Assembly (NCBI RefSeq): GCF_027925305.1
Contig: NZ_BSDR01000001.1
Coordinates: 1,825,001-1,889,000, forward strand
DNA length: 64,000 nt
Reading direction: 5' to 3'
Source of the DNA: Desulforhabdus amnigena
GTDB taxonomy: Bacteria > Desulfobacterota > Syntrophobacteria > Syntrophobacterales > Syntrophobacteraceae
The translations under genes and the position numbers were made by a program. Within the stretch, counting starts at the first letter, position 1; each line of letters starts with the position of its first letter. The notes under the pieces were generated by a model, which was given only the letters and a program-made list of their open reading frames with translations, ran no database searches and was not told the DNA's origin. This document shows, piece by piece, positions 46,447-56,265 of this stretch.

Positions 46447-46863
46447 ATGTCAAGAAATATCGGAGCATTATCTATCTACTGTTTGGCTACCATGTTTTTT
46501 CATTTCCCACTGAGCGCCCATGCTCACCCCAATCAGGAAACTTCAGACTTTCGCAAAGTCACAGTCAGCGCTTACACCAACACCTCTTCGTGTACAGATA
46601 CGACCCCCGGTCGTACAGCTTCTTCTCTTCGCATCAAACCAGAACATTACCGAAAGTTGGTCGCATTGAGTCCCGACCTGGCGAAGAATTACGACTTTGG
46701 CGATAAATTCTATCTGGTGGTCAAGGGAAAGAGCCACCTGGTAGAATTTCAAGATATCATGCCCAAGAAACACAAGAATAAGATCGACTTTCTTCTTCCC
46801 TCCAAACGGGAATGCATGAAGTTTGGAGTGACCCAAGGGGTACTCATTCCTGTGGACGACTGA
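46447..46863 (+). CDS. Secreted 3D-domain (double-psi barrel-like) protein
   Basis: 138 residues with a signal peptide (MSRNIGALSIYCLATMFFHF, then a cleavage near AHAH). The mature part opens with KVTVSAYTNTSSC and ends in FLLPSKRECMKFGVTQGVLI. It resembles the 3D/RlpA-like double-psi barrel seen in MltA-type and Rpf-type wall proteins, and probably acts on or binds peptidoglycan. The usual catalytic D-x-D set was not verified. AGGAAGG precedes the ATG at 46447. A 20 bp perfect hairpin follows at 46887. Confidence 0.65.
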   Translation: MSRNIGALSIYCLATMFFHFPLSAHAHPNQETSDFRKVTVSAYTNTSSCTDTTPGRTASSLRIKPEHYRKLVALSPDLAKNYDFGDKFYLVVKGKSHLVEFQDIMPKKHKNKIDFLLPSKRECMKFGVTQGVLIPVDD

Positions 46864-46886
46864 TGAGAAACATTTCTTTGAAAATA

Positions 46887-46936
46887 AAACCACTGAAGAT
46901 GCCGTCTTCAAAACTTGACGGCATCTTCAGTGGTTT
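46887..46936. terminator. Perfect 20 bp hairpin after the 3D-domain gene
   Basis: AAACCACTGAAGATGCCGTC (46887-46906) and its exact reverse complement at 46917-46936 around a 10 nt loop. With A-rich and T-rich sides it could serve as a terminator in either direction, though the T-run is short. Confidence 0.65.
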
Positions 46937-47405
46937 GAATCAGGCATGACCGTTGCCCATTCAGAGGGTTCCTGATGAGACCCCTCAATGACATTTCCCT
47001 CCACCATTCCATGGCATCATAGCAATGATGTCATGAACAGCGCCGTTTTCCACATCGCGAACGAATAAATTCGAAGGCTGTCCGCAGATTCTAAAGAACT
47101 GGATTCCCGGCACCTGATCCGCCTATCCCTTCACAATGAGCCTATGCCATCCAAGATGCAAAAATCTTCTCATATGTCCATAATTTCCAAATCATAACAT
47201 TATAACGAAATATCGTTAATATTTGATATCATACCTTCCATATCAGGCCCTCGATCAAAAGGAAAAGGAGCATTTCTCATGGAATCCTCCATGGCTGAAG
47301 GCATCTCGAGGCTCTCCTTCCAGCCTTCAGAGGCTTCAAAAATCGCCTTTCAGAGTTGGCATATGAATTGCTCTTCATATCGATCAACTCAACAAGGAGT
47401 TCGAT
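46937..47405. other. Non-coding stretch
   Basis: No gene recognised. One open frame starting at 47279 runs into the small gene below but has no supporting ribosome binding site. Confidence 0.4.
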
Positions 47406-47561
47406 ATGATTACTTCATTACAAATTCTTTTAGGTCTTTCTATGGGCTTTATGGGTTTCAATTTAATCGGTGAAAATCCAATTCCGGGATGTAGCGCCAT
47501 CTTTGTAGCCGGGGTTTTGATCCTGGCAGGAATCGACCGTTTGTCCCAGTTAAAGCAATAA
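47406..47561 (+). CDS. Small membrane protein (51 residues)
   Basis: Starts MITSLQILLGLSMGFMGFNL and ends AGIDRLSQLKQ, with two short hydrophobic stretches (about 4-21 and 30-43) that could span the membrane. AAGGAG stands seven bases before the ATG. No family recognised. It is too short for default gene calling. A structured element follows at 47644-47729. Confidence 0.5.
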   Translation: MITSLQILLGLSMGFMGFNLIGENPIPGCSAIFVAGVLILAGIDRLSQLKQ

Positions 47562-47643
47562 ACACGGGAAGAGCACTGAAAACCATTCAAGATAAGCGAT
47601 CGAATAGACGTAGACATTGCGCAATTTACGCAGATTAGAATAT

Positions 47644-47729
47644 AAAGCCCCAAAAGGCCATCCCACACCGGCGTAACCCTTTTCACCCATGGGGTAACGA
47701 AAGTGTTTGAGAGGGTCCTTTGGGGCTTT
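47644..47729. repeat. Nested hairpin structure
   Basis: Outer arms AAAGCCCCAAAAGG (47644-47657) and CCTTTGGGGCTTT (47717-47729) enclose an inner stem made from GTAACCC and GGGGTAAC. The compact two-layer fold might be a small RNA, a terminator or a mobile palindromic element. Confidence 0.5.
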
Positions 47730-47826
47730 CAACATTTGCGGGACCGATGTTATGATAATGCAACAGAAAAGAGATCATCATTTGAAACTTGAAACGGACG
47801 AATTCGGACACATCGGAGATTGAAAC

Positions 47827-48219
47827 ATGCCAAAAGAGAGTTTATCGCAAACCATCGATTGGGAACGCCTGCTCCGGGAATTTGAAAATTTTGAGGCATA
47901 CGATGAGTCCTGCCACGCGGCGTGTGACACTTTCACACGATCCCTGATACATCCTGTCCCTGAATTCGTGGAAAAGCTGATCCAAAAGAAAATTCAAAAG
48001 GAAAAACTCAGTTACGAAGAATCGGTCAAGGCGCTTTACTGCTTTCTCTTACAAAAGCGTTACAATGAAAAATTGAATTTACTCCACTTCGCTTTCCATA
48101 TTTTCGATGAGAACACCTGCCTTCCCGACGAAGTCATCAACCAGACCCCATTTCCTCATGAAGAAGGCCTTCCAAGCTTCAAACACTTCAATGATCCCTC
48201 CTACAAAATAGAATGTTAG
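47827..48219 (+). CDS. Hypothetical protein (130 residues)
   Basis: Mostly helical, acidic-basic mixed protein with no recognised family. Features visible are an EFENFEAYDESCHAACDTF segment with two cysteines and a helical LIQKKIQKEKLSYEESVKA stretch. No signal peptide or membrane segment. The last 4 bp overlap the 3' end of the convergent interrupted MBL gene. Confidence 0.65.
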   Translation: MPKESLSQTIDWERLLREFENFEAYDESCHAACDTFTRSLIHPVPEFVEKLIQKKIQKEKLSYEESVKALYCFLLQKRYNEKLNLLHFAFHIFDENTCLPDEVINQTPFPHEEGLPSFKHFNDPSYKIEC

Positions 48220-49019
48220 GATCTCAAGAACTGTTCAATAAAATCAGCGACTTTCTTCTGTCCCTTGAACACGCCGTAATGCCCTTCACAAAGGATGTCC
48301 GCCCTTAGGTTCTGTTGACATTTCAGATTGGAACGTTCTCGTAGAGACCGAATCCATAAGGCATTGCACCGGAAAGGACCGCTTCGAGGCAGATCAAGCA
48401 TCTATCTGAAAATGTGGAACTTTCAGCAAATGTCAACAGAACCTAGAGAGAAGAGCATTTCCAGGGACTGCAGGTAATTCTCTTTGTTTGAAAGAAGGTC
48501 CGGGTGAAGAGGCCCGTGTACATCCTGAGCGAAAACAACCTTCAAACCTTGAGATTTCGTCACATAGACCACTGACCCCGGTGAATGCCCAGGGGCGTGA
48601 AGAGCTTCGATAGTTCTTTCCCCCAAAGCGATTTCTTGTCGTTCTCCCTTAAGCTTTATGTCGATAGGGAAAGCCTCCATCTCGGATCCATACCAACCGG
48701 CAGCCGTCACGGTACTGTCTCCCCTTTCAAGAAATGGCGCATCGAATTCATGGGCGACCGTTCGACAGTGTGTGATTTCCCGCAACGCTTTAGCGCCTCC
48801 CGTGTGATCGAAATGGCAGTGAGTGATCAGGAGATACTCAATTTGTTCCGGGGCTACTCCAAGTTTCTTGATGTTGGATAATATTTTGTTCTGATCACGC
48901 CCACACCCTGCATCCACGAGAGCGGCATGTTCTCTGAAATGGATCAGATAAACCGCTGCATCTTCCGGAGAGCTGAATCTCCCACCACCTACCTGGTATA
49001 TTTCGTCCGTTATTTTCAC
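48216..49019 (-). pseudogene. MBL-fold hydrolase gene interrupted by a MITE
   Basis: A metallo-beta-lactamase-fold hydrolase of the glyoxalase II-like/flavoprotein-like branch, with THCHFDHTGG as metal site and APGHSPGSV further on. The reading frame runs to SLEMLFSL, then enters the element at 48308-48443 and stops at TGA six codons later. The lost C-terminus, ADILCEGHYGVFKGQKK then VADFIEQFLRS, is intact on the other side. Removing the element plus one TA restores one continuous frame of about 221 residues. The truncated 198-residue protein may still fold but lacks the C-terminal helix and a conserved histidine in EGHYG. Confidence 0.88.
48308..48443. mobile_element. MITE inserted in the MBL-fold gene
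   Basis: 136 bp with identical 16 bp terminal inverted repeats GGTTCTGTTGACATTT, flanked by TA on both sides (48306-48307 and 48444-48445). A TA target duplication is typical of IS630/Tc1-mariner-type transposition. No coding capacity. Confidence 0.85.
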
Positions 49020-49463
49020 GATGATCCAATCCTTCTTACCTGTAACCGTTCACCACCCTTTTTATATCCGCAGATTGAGCAGATGCACAGAAAGGGAAAA
49101 ACAGCCAATTTTTGAATTTTCCTTATTCTCTGCACTCTCCGCATTCTCTGCGGTGAACAATTGCCGTTATCCTGCGTTGATGCGTTGAATCGCGGAAAAA
49201 GATATCATTTCGCATTCGTTACTATTATACTGAATAATATTCAATGGCGAATGTGTTGAAAGTGTATTTCTGCAATAGTCTAAACGCGCCCAATCCAATA
49301 ATGTTCAGTTGAGGTAAAATTTAAAAGTTTAAAATAAATTCTTGTCATCCAGATTCTTTCTTGAGGAAAAAATTCTAATACTTGTTGTCGTTGGGACCGA
49401 AATATCTTGCACATGCCGATGCGCGAAGAAGTAACCGGGTAGAAGATGAGAAAGGATGCATTG
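49020..49463. other. Intergenic region before the binding-protein gene
   Basis: No gene recognised. CTCTGCACTCTCCGCATTCTC near 49130 is loosely similar to the interspersed repeat family. The rest is AT-rich and should include the promoter of the binding-protein gene. Confidence 0.4.
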
Positions 49464-50363
49464 ATGATACAGCAGAGCAGCAAATCAGCAGCGCGATTCG
49501 TGTGGAAAATCATTCTTAGTGTTGTTATCTGCACCCTCAGCGTGTCGAGGGTTTTGGCCGGAGACCTTGAAGAAATCAAAACGCGCGGAGTTTTGAGACA
49601 TCTGGGAGTTCCTTATGCCAACTTTGTAACCGGGAGCGAAGACGGGCTGGATGTCGAAATGATAAGACTCTTCGCCATGCATCTCGGCGTTAAGTACGAA
49701 TACGTCAAAACGACATGGGAAAGGGTTTTTTCAGATCTGACGGGAAAGAAAATCACAAATACCGGGGATGAAGTAAAAATCACGGGGGATGTTCCCGTCA
49801 AAGGGGATATTGCAGCCAACGGACTGACGATCCTTCCCTGGCGGAAGAAGGTTGCGGACTTTTCCGTTGCCACCTTCCCCAACCAGGTGTGGGCGGTTGC
49901 CAATGGAGACGCCCCTCTCACCCCCATCACTCCATCGGGAGACGTTCAAAAAGATATCAAGGCAGTCAAGGCTCAGCTACAGGGGAAAGTCATATTGGGC
50001 CTGACCAACACGTGCGTCGATCCTCACCTCTATGGCCTGGAAGAGGCAGGCGCCAAAATAAAAGGTTTCAGGGGAAGCTTGAACGAACTCGTACCGGCAA
50101 TCATGAATGGCGAAGGGGATATCTGCCTCCAGGATGTTTCAGGCGTGCTGATTGCGGTAGAAAAATGGCCCGATAGGGTCAAGATCATTGGACCGGTTTC
50201 TTCTATGCAGAATATGGGTTATGCCTTTGACAAGAATTCCCCCGAATTACGTAACGCTTTCAATGAATTTTTCGAGCAATGCAAAAAAGACGGTACTTAC
50301 AACCGACTTGTGATGAAGTATTATCCTGCTATTTTCAAATTTTATCCCGATTTCTTCAATTGA
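49464..50363 (+). CDS. Periplasmic solute-binding protein, family 3 type
   Basis: About 300 residues with a signal peptide ending at SRVLAGD. It has the family 3 (amino-acid-type) fold: GVLRHLGVPYANFVTG opens lobe 1 and MNGEGDICLQDV plus SSMQNMGYAF occur in the second part. I choose the ATG at 49464, with AAAGGA seven bases upstream, over 49446. No permease or ATPase gene follows; instead a membrane sensor kinase begins 20 bp after the stop, so it may act as the sensory binding protein of that kinase (inference). Confidence 0.85.
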   Translation: MIQQSSKSAARFVWKIILSVVICTLSVSRVLAGDLEEIKTRGVLRHLGVPYANFVTGSEDGLDVEMIRLFAMHLGVKYEYVKTTWERVFSDLTGKKITNTGDEVKITGDVPVKGDIAANGLTILPWRKKVADFSVATFPNQVWAVANGDAPLTPITPSGDVQKDIKAVKAQLQGKVILGLTNTCVDPHLYGLEEAGAKIKGFRGSLNELVPAIMNGEGDICLQDVSGVLIAVEKWPDRVKIIGPVSSMQNMGYAFDKNSPELRNAFNEFFEQCKKDGTYNRLVMKYYPAIFKFYPDFFN

Positions 50364-50383
50364 ATCAGGTGCAGACAAAAAGG

Positions 50384-53041
50384 ATGATCTCTCAGCCCAT
50401 TCTTGGAAAGATGAAAACAAAAATACCAACACTTGCAACAAAAAAATGGAACATCACTGTAGCAGTCGCAAGCTTTGTATTGCTGGGATATATAGGGTTT
50501 CTGCTCTTCGCCAATTACCTTTCACAAGTAGAACTGCAGACAGCCACTCTTCAGCAACTGAAACAGGACATGGAAAAACGCTCCATGGCGGTGAGTTACT
50601 TCTACTCGGAACGCAAGAGCGATCTGAAGGATCTGCGTGAAAATCGCGACATCCTCGCTTACTTTCACAGCAAAGCACTCGGGATGTCCATGGAATACGG
50701 CCTTCAGGCCAGCCTGTTCAGCGTCACGGAATCGTTTAGCCGTCTCTTGAACGAGAAGACATTGGATCAGGAAAAAATTTACACTCAGATTGCATTCATC
50801 AAAGAGAACGGACAGCTGCTCTCAGGGGCTTTCTCCAGCGAATCGAGGGCTAAAAACGTAGAAAGCCTCTCTCACCTGCTCTCTCCGGAACTTGGCGATG
50901 CAGCGATCCTTGTCGATTCCAGCAAGCAGGATCCAGATGTTATTGTTTCCATTGCATATGATTACAAAGGAAAATACAAGGGGCAAATTGTCGCCTGGGT
51001 TTCTTCAGCAACCGTTTACAAACAGCTTGTAAAGGAGACCAGCACCCAGGTCGGACGTTCCCTCTATATCATCCCCAATAAAGGCGAACTCGGTTTGCCG
51101 TCGGATATTCGGCAAAAGCTCAAATCCTATGCCATGCCTGACCTTGAAGGCCTCGAAGCCGGCAAGATATATCGCATCCGCCCCTCTGCCAGGCATGGAA
51201 AATATGAAGAACTGATTGCAGGTCGCTTCCCCGTGAAAGGGACTCCCTTTTCCCTGCTGATTCTATCCGAGGCGTCGGACATATTTGGAAAAACCGCCCC
51301 CTGGCGCCTTCCCATTGCCATGGGTATCTTGTCATTGATCATCTTGGGCGGAACGGCTTTTGCTCTGAAGGTCAATACCCACAATCTTGTGCTTCGAACG
51401 CGCCTGGAAGAAACAGCCCGGAGCAAACAGGACGTGGAGACAAAAAACAGGCAGCTGGAGAAAGAGATTTCCGAGCGCAGAAGGATCGAAGCGGCCCTCA
51501 AGGAATCCGAGGAAAAATACCGAATATTGGTGGACAATACCAATGAAGGAATATTCATCTATCAGGACGACGTCATCAAGTTTCCCAATCGTCGTTTACT
51601 GGCCATTACGGGATACTCGGAAGTCGAGTTGACCGGAATGTCTTTCTCGGACCTGCTCCATCCCGATGAACAGGAGTCAGCCTTGGAAAGGCATACCAGA
51701 TCCTTGAAGGAGGGTGAAGTTGCCGGAGATTATGTCTGCCGGACACTCAATAAAGCAGGAGAACAACTCTGGTTCGAAGTCAATGCTGTCCGACACACAT
51801 GGGAGAAAAAAACAGCTACCCTCAATTTCGTCAGAGATATCACGCCGCAGAAAAAACTTGAAGCGCAACTGCTCCACGCCCACAAAATGGAAGCCGTCGG
51901 AACCCTCGCCGGAGGAATCGCTCATGATTTCAACAACCTCCTTCAGGCCATTCAAGGATATTCGGAGCTGCTCCTCCTGGATAATAAAGAAAATGAACCC
52001 AGCCACGACCATCTCAAAGAGATTTTCAGTGCCGCCCAGCGTGGAGCAGACCTCACGAAACAATTGCTGACTTTCAGCCGAAAGATCGAGAGCAAACTTC
52101 AGCCGGTCGATCTGAACCAAGAAATTGTTCAGCTCAGGAAGCTGTTAGACCGCACCATTCCCAAGATGATCAGCATCGAACTGCATCTTGCAGGGGATTT
52201 GATGACCATCAATGCTGATCCGGCCCAAATGGAACAGGTGCTCATGAACCTGGCAGTAAATGCCCGGGATGCCATGCCGGAAGGAGGCAAACTGACCGTA
52301 GCCACGAGGAATGCCATTCTCGACGAACCTTACTGTCGAATACACATGGGGGCCGTACCGGGAAACTACGTGCTCCTGCAAGTCACCGACACGGGCCACG
52401 GTATGGACACGCCCACTCTGGGACGCATCTTCGAACCGTTTTTCACCAGCAAAGGAATCGGTAGAGGAACCGGGCTGGGTCTTGCAATGGTTTATGGAAT
52501 CGTGAAAAGCCACAAGGGATACATTACTTGCCGTAGCGAACCCGGCAGAGGAACGACTTTCGACATTTATCTTCCAGTAATCGATCGAGAGGAGAGGGAC
52601 ATGGAAAAACCCCTTGAACCAGTAGTTATAAACCGGGGATCTGAGACCATCCTTCTCGTGGATGACGAAGATTATATCAGAGACCTTGGAAAACAAATTC
52701 TTTCAAGATTCGGATACACTGTCTGGACCGCCGAAAACGGAGAAACCGCTCTTGAGATATATGCAACTCATTGGAATACCATAGACTTAGTTCTATTGGA
52801 TTTGATCATGCCGGGCATGAGCGGCACAGAATGTCTCAGGGAACTTCAGAGGATCAATCCCTCCGTAAGAGTTGTCGTCATCAGCGGGTACTCGCCGGAT
52901 GATTCCAGAGATGAACTCATCGAATTGGGTGCCGAAGGTTTCATCAGCAAACCGTATGAAATGAATCAAATGCTGCAGGTAACGCGAAAAGTTCTGGACA
53001 AGAAACAAGGATCTTCAGGGAATGAAACGACGGAGGTCTGA
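50384..53041 (+). CDS. Hybrid sensor histidine kinase with C-terminal receiver
   Basis: About 885 residues. Two membrane segments (about 20-38 and 310-330) flank a large periplasmic sensor domain. Next come a coiled coil, a PAS domain ([20 protein letters not shown]), an H-box with His514 ([20 protein letters not shown]), and a HATPase domain ([33 protein letters not shown]). A receiver domain follows with ILLVDDED, phosphoacceptor Asp806 in [11 protein letters not shown], and KPY. The layout is that of NtrB-like hybrid kinases. Start choice at 50384 is uncertain; ATG at 50411 is an alternative. Confidence 0.88.
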   Translation: MISQPILGKMKTKIPTLATKKWNITVAVASFVLLGYIGFLLFANYLSQVELQTATLQQLKQDMEKRSMAVSYFYSERKSDLKDLRENRDILAYFHSKALGMSMEYGLQASLFSVTESFSRLLNEKTLDQEKIYTQIAFIKENGQLLSGAFSSESRAKNVESLSHLLSPELGDAAILVDSSKQDPDVIVSIAYDYKGKYKGQIVAWVSSATVYKQLVKETSTQVGRSLYIIPNKGELGLPSDIRQKLKSYAMPDLEGLEAGKIYRIRPSARHGKYEELIAGRFPVKGTPFSLLILSEASDIFGKTAPWRLPIAMGILSLIILGGTAFALKVNTHNLVLRTRLEETARSKQDVETKNRQLEKEISERRRIEAALKESEEKYRILVDNTNEGIFIYQDDVIKFPNRRLLAITGYSEVELTGMSFSDLLHPDEQESALERHTRSLKEGEVAGDYVCRTLNKAGEQLWFEVNAVRHTWEKKTATLNFVRDITPQKKLEAQLLHAHKMEAVGTLAGGIAHDFNNLLQAIQGYSELLLLDNKENEPSHDHLKEIFSAAQRGADLTKQLLTFSRKIESKLQPVDLNQEIVQLRKLLDRTIPKMISIELHLAGDLMTINADPAQMEQVLMNLAVNARDAMPEGGKLTVATRNAILDEPYCRIHMGAVPGNYVLLQVTDTGHGMDTPTLGRIFEPFFTSKGIGRGTGLGLAMVYGIVKSHKGYITCRSEPGRGTTFDIYLPVIDREERDMEKPLEPVVINRGSETILLVDDEDYIRDLGKQILSRFGYTVWTAENGETALEIYATHWNTIDLVLLDLIMPGMSGTECLRELQRINPSVRVVVISGYSPDDSRDELIELGAEGFISKPYEMNQMLQVTRKVLDKKQGSSGNETTEV

Positions 53042-53830
53042 ATGAATTGGAAGTTTGCCACATTCAACGTGAATGGTATCCGGGCACGGTTGCCGGTGGT
53101 CCTTCAGTGGTTGGAACAGCATCAGCCGGATGTCCTCTGCATGCAAGAAATCAAAGCTCAGGAAAAGGATTTCCCTCAGGGGGCTTTCCGGGATGCCGGC
53201 TACAGTGTCAGCCTGCGCGGGCAAAAATCCTTCAACGGTGTCGCCATAGTTTCAAAGAAACCGGCCGAAGAACTGCTTTGCCGTCTCGATGAAGAAAATC
53301 CCGATGAGGAGGCCAGGTTCATTGCGGGACGTTTTGACGGGATTTGGGTGGTCAATACGTATGTCCCTCAGGGCAGGACTCCGGAAGATCCAGCATTCCG
53401 ATATAAAATCGACTTCTTGGAGCGGCTGAAAAGATGGTTTGAAAGTCGTTTCGACCCGGGAGATCGCCTTATCTGGGCTGGAGATATCAATGTGGCGCCG
53501 GAGGACATTGACGTATTTGATCCCAAGCGGATGGAAGGGGAAATCGGCTGCCACCCCGCCGAGCGTCAAGCCTTCTCCCGTGTCAAATCCTGGGGTTTTA
53601 TAGATCTCTATAGAAAACACCATCCCAATGAAAAACAATTCACTTTTTGGGACTACCGACTGCCCATGAGTTTCAAGAGGAACCTGGGCTGGCGTTTGGA
53701 CCACATTCTGGTCACAGATCCTGTCGCCAGGGCGTCCCTCGAGTGCATGGTGGACCATGAGCTTCGAGGCAGGGACAAACCGAGCGACCACACACCGGTA
53801 TGGGCCGAATTTGATTTGGAAAAACTCTGA
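53042..53830 (+). CDS. xth: Exodeoxyribonuclease III
   Basis: 262-residue AP endonuclease and 3'-5' exonuclease for base excision repair. NWKFATFNVNGIRARLP, the catalytic glutamate in CMQEIKAQ (Glu36), WAGDINVAP and a final SDHTPVW are the family motifs. GGAGG precedes the ATG, which begins right after the kinase stop, so it may be co-transcribed with the kinase although the functions look unrelated. Confidence 0.95.
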   Translation: MNWKFATFNVNGIRARLPVVLQWLEQHQPDVLCMQEIKAQEKDFPQGAFRDAGYSVSLRGQKSFNGVAIVSKKPAEELLCRLDEENPDEEARFIAGRFDGIWVVNTYVPQGRTPEDPAFRYKIDFLERLKRWFESRFDPGDRLIWAGDINVAPEDIDVFDPKRMEGEIGCHPAERQAFSRVKSWGFIDLYRKHHPNEKQFTFWDYRLPMSFKRNLGWRLDHILVTDPVARASLECMVDHELRGRDKPSDHTPVWAEFDLEKL

Positions 53831-53925
53831 ACACATGAATGCGCTGAAAGAAACACCATACCAGGACCTTGAGACAGTTCAGATCCTGAGCCTGCTCCGG
53901 AAGTTGACACGGAGAGGAGAATAGA

Positions 53926-54426
53926 ATGTACGGACTTCAAGCAATCAATGCGGCGAATGGATGGGTCATCGCACTGGCGGGACTCGGCATCGTATTCACG
54001 GGATTGGTCATCCTGGCCATTTTGATTGCCCAAACGGAAAGGTTTCTCAAGCTTTGGGACAGAATGTGCGAGGAAATTCTCAAACACCGACCGGGACGTC
54101 TATCTTCGGAGCCGGAAATCCTCACCCCGCCACCCAGGGGAAAACCGCCCGCACCCGAAACCGACCGCACAGAAATCCACCTTTCCCATGAAGAATCGGA
54201 AATACTCTCTAATTTCCAATTGATCACGCAACGCATGGGAGAACCTTTCCCCCTGCACTCCCTGCTGGAAAAAGCAGAGAAGCTCGGGGTGCCCAACCCT
54301 CAAAGCTATTTGAATACCTTCTTGAAATGGGGACTCATCGTTGAATCCCGTGAAAAAGATCAAAAAGGTCTTTATCAGTGGAGGGAGGATCTGAAAGTTC
54401 CTTTGGAAGAAGATTATACTTTTTAA
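53926..54426 (+). CDS. OadG-like membrane protein with C-terminal extension
   Basis: 166 residues. A single membrane span (GWVIALAGLGIVFTGLVILA, about 12-34) followed by a charged, proline-rich linker resembles OadG, the gamma subunit of sodium-pumping decarboxylases. The C-terminal 75 residues (LSHEESEILSNFQLITQRMG, then LKWGLIVESREKDQK) form a separate, helical winged-helix-like region that OadG normally lacks. No OadA or OadB is near. GAGGAG precedes the ATG. The role is uncertain. Confidence 0.6.
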   Translation: MYGLQAINAANGWVIALAGLGIVFTGLVILAILIAQTERFLKLWDRMCEEILKHRPGRLSSEPEILTPPPRGKPPAPETDRTEIHLSHEESEILSNFQLITQRMGEPFPLHSLLEKAEKLGVPNPQSYLNTFLKWGLIVESREKDQKGLYQWREDLKVPLEEDYTF

Positions 54427-54495
54427 AGATCAAATATTTCACTAATTCCCTGACCGGGATGGTCACAACGCAGGATGAAAGGGTTTCAGAACTTG

Positions 54496-55749
54496 TCAGA
54501 AGCGCAGTTTTTCCGGAGCAACCAAAAGAAGCACCCCCAGTATCAGCATGATGATTCCCCCCACGAAATTCGTGGCACGTGAATATCTTGCCGTAAGACC
54601 GATTTTTTCGATGCTCCAGATGGCAAGGACAAAAACGACCAGGTCATCCAGCATATAAAACCAAATATAAATTCCCATCAGTGCTTCACGCTTCAGGATG
54701 CCGATATTGTTCATGTCCAGGATTTTTGTATAAGCTTGTGGAATCCCAATAGAACAGGCAAACTCCACTACATTTACGGAAAACGCGATCCCCAGGATTC
54801 CCACGACCACAAGGGGGGTCAGGCTCTGGTGCGCAAGAGATTGGAGGCGGGAGACGGTCTGGGTCCGTTTTTCCAGGCTTGTCACTTTGCACGTTCCCTC
54901 GAATGTGACAAATTCCCAAAGGAAGAAGATTCCACCGCCTATCGCCAGCAATCCGACGAGCGGCGTCACAATACGATCGGCCTTGATAAAATCAAAAGCG
55001 AGGAACCAGGAATTCAAAATAAGAAGGTACATTACCCCCTGAGCCAGGATGAAGAGTCCGGCAAACTGGACCATTCTCCTTAGGGAACCGACATGGGCCA
55101 GAGCCGTCAGAAAGGCCACAAGCACCCACATGGCGCAGGGGTTGAAACCGTCCACCAGACCAAGCACGACCGAAAGCATGGGAAGAGTGAATTCTGTTAG
55201 ATTGACACTTCCCAAAAGGGGAATATCAAAATAAAAAGGACCGGCTTCAACAAGTCCACAGGCTGTGCTCGGTCCCGTTAAAGGGCATACTCCCCCTTTC
55301 TCAGTGTCGCCTGCCACATTCATTTCCAGCATCTGTTCCACTGTCGTATCCATCCGCTCAGTCTGCAGCAATTCCCGTATCTGGCTTCCCGTGGTGTCAG
55401 GCCCGGCAAAACCGACAATGAATTTTTGGCCGATAAGAGTGATGGGGGTAACTTTCGCCAGATGGAACTTATCCGTCAATGCGTCGAAAAGCTGCCGGAT
55501 TTCCGGCTGATCGATATTGAGCAGTTTAACTTTGAGATGAGGCAGCTCCTTTTGCAATTGAGAAAGGAACTCTTTTTCCCTTTTACAATGTCCACACCCT
55601 TCGCGCCAGAAAAGAGAAAGGGTCATGTCACTCCGAACTTCATCGCCGGTGATGACTGCTTCAGGAGAGGCATGCGATAAATTCAAGAGGATGCATAGAA
55701 GAAAAAGCACCAGGCCCATTCGGGCTGACGATGATCCAGAAATTCGCAC
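54496..55749 (-). CDS. Thioredoxin-like/CcdA-type transmembrane redox protein
   Basis: About 417 residues. A signal peptide leads to a thioredoxin-like domain with the redox pair CGHC (FWREGCGHCKREKEFL), followed by about six membrane segments (DGFNPCAMWVLVAFL and FSVNVVEFACSIGIPQAY, each with a cysteine) of the CcdA/DsbD core. It would carry electrons across the membrane for periplasmic disulfide reduction or cytochrome c assembly. I take GTG at 55749 because GAGGAG lies just before it; ATG at 55770 has no such site. Confidence 0.78.
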   Translation of the reverse strand: MRISGSSSARMGLVLFLLCILLNLSHASPEAVITGDEVRSDMTLSLFWREGCGHCKREKEFLSQLQKELPHLKVKLLNIDQPEIRQLFDALTDKFHLAKVTPITLIGQKFIVGFAGPDTTGSQIRELLQTERMDTTVEQMLEMNVAGDTEKGGVCPLTGPSTACGLVEAGPFYFDIPLLGSVNLTEFTLPMLSVVLGLVDGFNPCAMWVLVAFLTALAHVGSLRRMVQFAGLFILAQGVMYLLILNSWFLAFDFIKADRIVTPLVGLLAIGGGIFFLWEFVTFEGTCKVTSLEKRTQTVSRLQSLAHQSLTPLVVVGILGIAFSVNVVEFACSIGIPQAYTKILDMNNIGILKREALMGIYIWFYMLDDLVVFVLAIWSIEKIGLTARYSRATNFVGGIIMLILGVLLLVAPEKLRF

Positions 55750-56105
55750 AGTGGAGTTCTCCTCAAACATAGGGGGCCAGGACCCCGGAATCCATGTAAA
55801 TTGCCTTATAAGCCATCACGGGCATGAAAGCTTTGATAACCAACATAAGCAAGCCAGGTATGGGGACATTGAAAGAGGGTAGATTCTTCAAAACTTGCCC
55901 TTTTGGGCAAAATTCTAACATGATTTCTAATTCCATCAAATACAGGGTTACGGTCACAAGGGTTCATCAGAAGGCCGCCATGCAAAATGAGAACTCGTTT
56001 GACCTTCAGGAAAATTCCATCGGAACCCGATTTCACCCCTTTTATGAGTAGATCCCCATAAGTACTGTACAATTTGACCAGGGCCGACTCAAAGCCCTAT
56101 TCATT
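55750..56105. other. Intergenic region between divergent genes
   Basis: No gene recognised. It must hold the promoters of the CcdA-like and MATE genes. Confidence 0.4.
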
Positions 56106-56134
56106 GACAGAAATTTTAAAAGTTGCTATCCATC
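56106..56134 (+). promoter_or_regulatory. Possible sigma-70 promoter for the MATE gene
   Basis: TTGACA at 56106-56111 and TATCCA at 56129-56134, spaced 17 bp, about 130 bp before the MATE start. The -10 match is weak. Confidence 0.35.
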
Positions 56135-56265
56135 CGACATGTGGATGAACTTATTTTAAGGATTCCGTCCTGCCGCCGAAAGGATTCCCCTCTCTACGCA
56201 TCTTCATCGCTCACGATTGAATCCGGTCAGGCATTCACTCCAAACGAATGGAAAGCCTCTATTCC

